NCBI GenBank assembly: GCA_913057195.1
Contig: CAJXNL010000001.1
Coordinates: 1 to 64,000, forward strand
Reading direction: 5' to 3'
DNA length: 64,000 nucleotides
Source of the DNA: an uncultured Wenzhouxiangella sp.
GTDB lineage: Bacteria > Pseudomonadota > Gammaproteobacteria > Xanthomonadales > Wenzhouxiangellaceae
The first letter of the stretch is position 1; each line of letters opens with the position of its first letter. This document shows, piece after piece, positions 62,341 to 64,000 of the stretch. Under the pieces are notes generated by a model that did no database searches, was not told the origin of the DNA, and saw only the letters and a list, made by a program, of their open reading frames with translations. The position numbers and the translations under genes were made by a program.

Positions 62341-62483
62341 GGTGGACTCCCTTTAACTTCGGTCTCAATATAGCCAAAGCTCGAGGGTACCGCAAACGCA
62401 GTCCGACGTGTGCCGACTCAGCCAAACAGGGGTCAAGTAAGCTAAAATAGAGACATTAAGAAGCCGTATTGGAGAAACGTTCA

Positions 62484-63461
62484 ATGAAAGCGCCCGTTCG
62501 CATTGCTATCACAGGTGCTGCTGGTCAAATTGGCTATCAGCTCATCTTCCGAATTGCTGCCGGAGACATGCTCGGCAAAGATCAGCCCGTTATTTTGCAG
62601 CTGATCGAAATCCCACCCGCACTCGAGATGCTTAAGGGTGTTGTTATGGAGGTTGATGATTCAGCGTTTCCACTGGTTCAGGACATCATCGCCACCACAG
62701 AACTTGACGAGGGCTTTAATCAGGCAGACTATGCAATATTGGTCGGTTCAAAACCCCGTGGCCCTGGTATGGAACGGGCTGATCTGCTGAGCGCGAACGG
62801 CCAAATCTTTGGACCACAAGGGGCCTCAATGAACCGAGTCGCCAGCCGTGACGTCAAAGTCCTCGTGGTTGGCAACCCAGCCAATACAAATGCGTTGATT
62901 GCTCAGGCCAATGCGCCTGATTTGCCCCCTGAAAACTTCACTGCAATGACTCGGCTGGATCACAATCGAGCATTGGCACAACTGGGACAAAAACAAAGTG
63001 TTCATCATGCCAGCATCCGCAACATGACAATCTGGGGAAACCATTCTTCGACGCAGTACCCAGACCTTCATCATGTCAACATCGATGGAAAGCCAGTGAT
63101 GCCTCACGTTGATCAAACTTGGTATGAATCTGAGTTCATTCCAACCGTTCAACAACGCGGAGCCGCCATCATCAAAGCGCGCGGCGCATCCAGTGCTGCA
63201 TCAGCGGCCTCCAGTGCCATTGACCACATCAGAGACTGGGCCCTTGGAACGCCAGAGAATGATTGGGTTTCTATGGCAGTGCCTGCCGATGGGAGTTATG
63301 GGATCGAGCCGGGCGTGATCTATTCCTTCCCCTGCCGCTGCAATGATGGGCATTGGGAAATCGTACAAGGGCTAGAAATCAATCCTTTCTCACGCGAGCG
63401 GATGGATGCAACCGACCAAGAACTTCGCCAAGAGCGCCAGGCGGTCGAAGATCTTCTATAG
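62484..63461 (+). CDS. mdh: Malate dehydrogenase (cytosolic/type-2)
   Basis: Encodes 325 residues. It interconverts malate and oxaloacetate with NAD. The Rossmann motif [10 protein letters not shown], the substrate-loop arginines in [14 protein letters not shown], catalytic Asp and His in RLDHNRA and [13 protein letters not shown], and length match the MDH family shared with eukaryotic cytosolic forms rather than E. coli Mdh. GGAG at 62471-62474, nine bases before the ATG, decides the start. It is convergent with the DAHP synthase gene, 9 bp apart. With sucCD it forms part of the window's TCA-cycle content. Confidence 0.95.
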   Translation: MKAPVRIAITGAAGQIGYQLIFRIAAGDMLGKDQPVILQLIEIPPALEMLKGVVMEVDDSAFPLVQDIIATTELDEGFNQADYAILVGSKPRGPGMERADLLSANGQIFGPQGASMNRVASRDVKVLVVGNPANTNALIAQANAPDLPPENFTAMTRLDHNRALAQLGQKQSVHHASIRNMTIWGNHSSTQYPDLHHVNIDGKPVMPHVDQTWYESEFIPTVQQRGAAIIKARGASSAASAASSAIDHIRDWALGTPENDWVSMAVPADGSYGIEPGVIYSFPCRCNDGHWEIVQGLEINPFSRERMDATDQELRQERQAVEDLL

Positions 63462-63470
63462 CAGGCCCCG

Positions 63471-64000
63471 CTAGGCGATGCTTCGGTGCTTTTTCACGAC
63501 CAGCATCGCCAACTCTAGTGCCTGCTCATAATTCAGACGCGGATCAACGGTCGTTTTGTACGCAGTCACGAGGTCAGTTTCGCTCAAGCGCCTGGCACCA
63601 CCAATACACTCGGTCACGTTTTCGCCGGTAAGCTCTAGGTGGAGCCCGCCTAAACGCGATCCGTGGCTGGCATGAATATCGATCGCTTGCTCTACCTCGG
63701 CCTGGATATTATCAAAATGCCTCGTTTTGTAGCCATTGCTCGTCTTTTCTGTATTGCCATGCATTGGGTCACAGATCCAAAGCACGGGCGAGCCAGTGGC
63801 TTTGACGGCATCAATGAGCCCAGGCAGCTGATCGGCGATATTGGCGGCGCCAAGACGGTGGATCAGCACCACACGCCCCATCTCATCGTCAGGATTAATA
63901 CGCTTTAGGAGCGCCTGCACGTCACGCCCAGTCATACCGGGGCCCACTTTGATGCCCACCGGATTTCGAATTCCACGCATCAACTCGATATGCGCGCCAT
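63471..64000 (-). CDS. Class II 3-deoxy-7-phosphoheptulonate synthase, 3' part only
   Basis: The last about 175 residues of a class II (plant-type) DAHP synthase; the 5' part lies beyond the window. The reading frame continues to the window edge (AHIELMRGIRNPVGIKVGPG), so an internal ATG at 63980 is not the start. Conserved C-terminal motifs are HRLGAANIADQLP, WICDPMHGNTEKTSNGYKTR and GGLHLELTGENVTEC (metal ligands His and Glu). It catalyses the first step of the shikimate pathway. TyrA, also in this window, uses the pathway's product. Confidence 0.95.
   Translation of the reverse strand, partial: GAHIELMRGIRNPVGIKVGPGMTGRDVQALLKRINPDDEMGRVVLIHRLGAANIADQLPGLIDAVKATGSPVLWICDPMHGNTEKTSNGYKTRHFDNIQAEVEQAIDIHASHGSRLGGLHLELTGENVTECIGGARRLSETDLVTAYKTTVDPRLNYEQALELAMLVVKKHRSIA

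Noticed and set aside
63471-63980. Complete 170-residue gene starting near 63980
   Set aside because: The frame continues through conserved class II DAHP synthase sequence to the window edge, so this is a truncated view of a longer gene.
1-64000. Prophage, insertion sequence, integron or CRISPR array
   Set aside because: No integrase, transposase, cas gene, regularly spaced repeats or long direct or inverted terminal repeats were seen in the window.

Overview
This is a 64 kb piece of a gammaproteobacterial chromosome (roughly 55% GC, dense, with many 4-nt ATGA overlaps). The gene set (rpsT/murJ/ribF/ileS/lspA block, msrA, sbcB, ybaB-recR-dnaX, TyrA as a chorismate mutase-prephenate dehydrogenase fusion, AceK, type-2 malate dehydrogenase, SSS/DUF3311 transporter, secreted dipeptidyl peptidase IV) suggests a free-living, probably marine, amino-acid-using aerobe near the Oceanospirillales. 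That placement is inference. There is no prophage, insertion sequence or CRISPR array; nearly all of it reads as core genome with a few lineage-specific genes.

Layout. 0-13 kb, mostly minus strand: a partial tRNA-Tyr, ychF, pth, rplY; a YccA-like membrane protein; the murJ-ribF-ileS-lspA block ending in thiO; rpsT (GTG start) divergent from murJ; then an SDR, a histidine phosphatase and msrA. 13-19 kb: sbcB; a 270-bp convergent intergenic region with perfect, inverted DnaA boxes beside AT-rich DNA; a hypothetical; a secreted HhH protein behind three tandem hairpins; dnaX-ybaB-recR; the 4.5S RNA gene. 18.5-35 kb, mostly plus strand: an SbcD/YhaO-like nuclease coupled to an SbcC/YhaN-like ATPase with an unusual C-terminal extension, a DUF1643 gene, a 1411-residue one-polypeptide two-component system, a structured 528-bp gap with a candidate regulatory RNA, an AddB/AddA-like nuclease-helicase pair and an AlkA-like glycosylase. 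With sbcB, recR and dnaX this makes a stretch rich in DNA replication and repair genes.

35-49 kb: SDR, ThrE-like exporter, SbtA-like bicarbonate permease, deaminase, ogt, a lipoprotein behind a perfect 10-bp inverted repeat, sirtuin, OsmC-like protein, a secreted DUF305-LVIVD fusion, tyrA, a CIA30-like protein, and an ArgE/DapE-family deacylase coupled to an SSS transporter and its DUF3311 partner. 49-64 kb: dipeptidyl peptidase IV; an unusual sucC-sucD-nadE-aceK operon linking succinyl-CoA synthetase, NAD synthesis and the switch for isocitrate dehydrogenase; a PspF-like sigma-54 activator; egtB-egtD (ergothioneine); an exported gamma-glutamyltransferase; mdh; and the 3' part of a class II DAHP synthase gene cut by the window end.

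The observations most worth following are the DnaA-box palindrome (possible origin or DnaA-control site), the structured RNA-like region upstream of the AddBA-like pair, the DUF305-LVIVD fusion, the one-polypeptide signalling protein whose start codon overlaps that of a divergent gene, and aceK placed in the sucCD operon. None of these is proven to be a new system from sequence alone.
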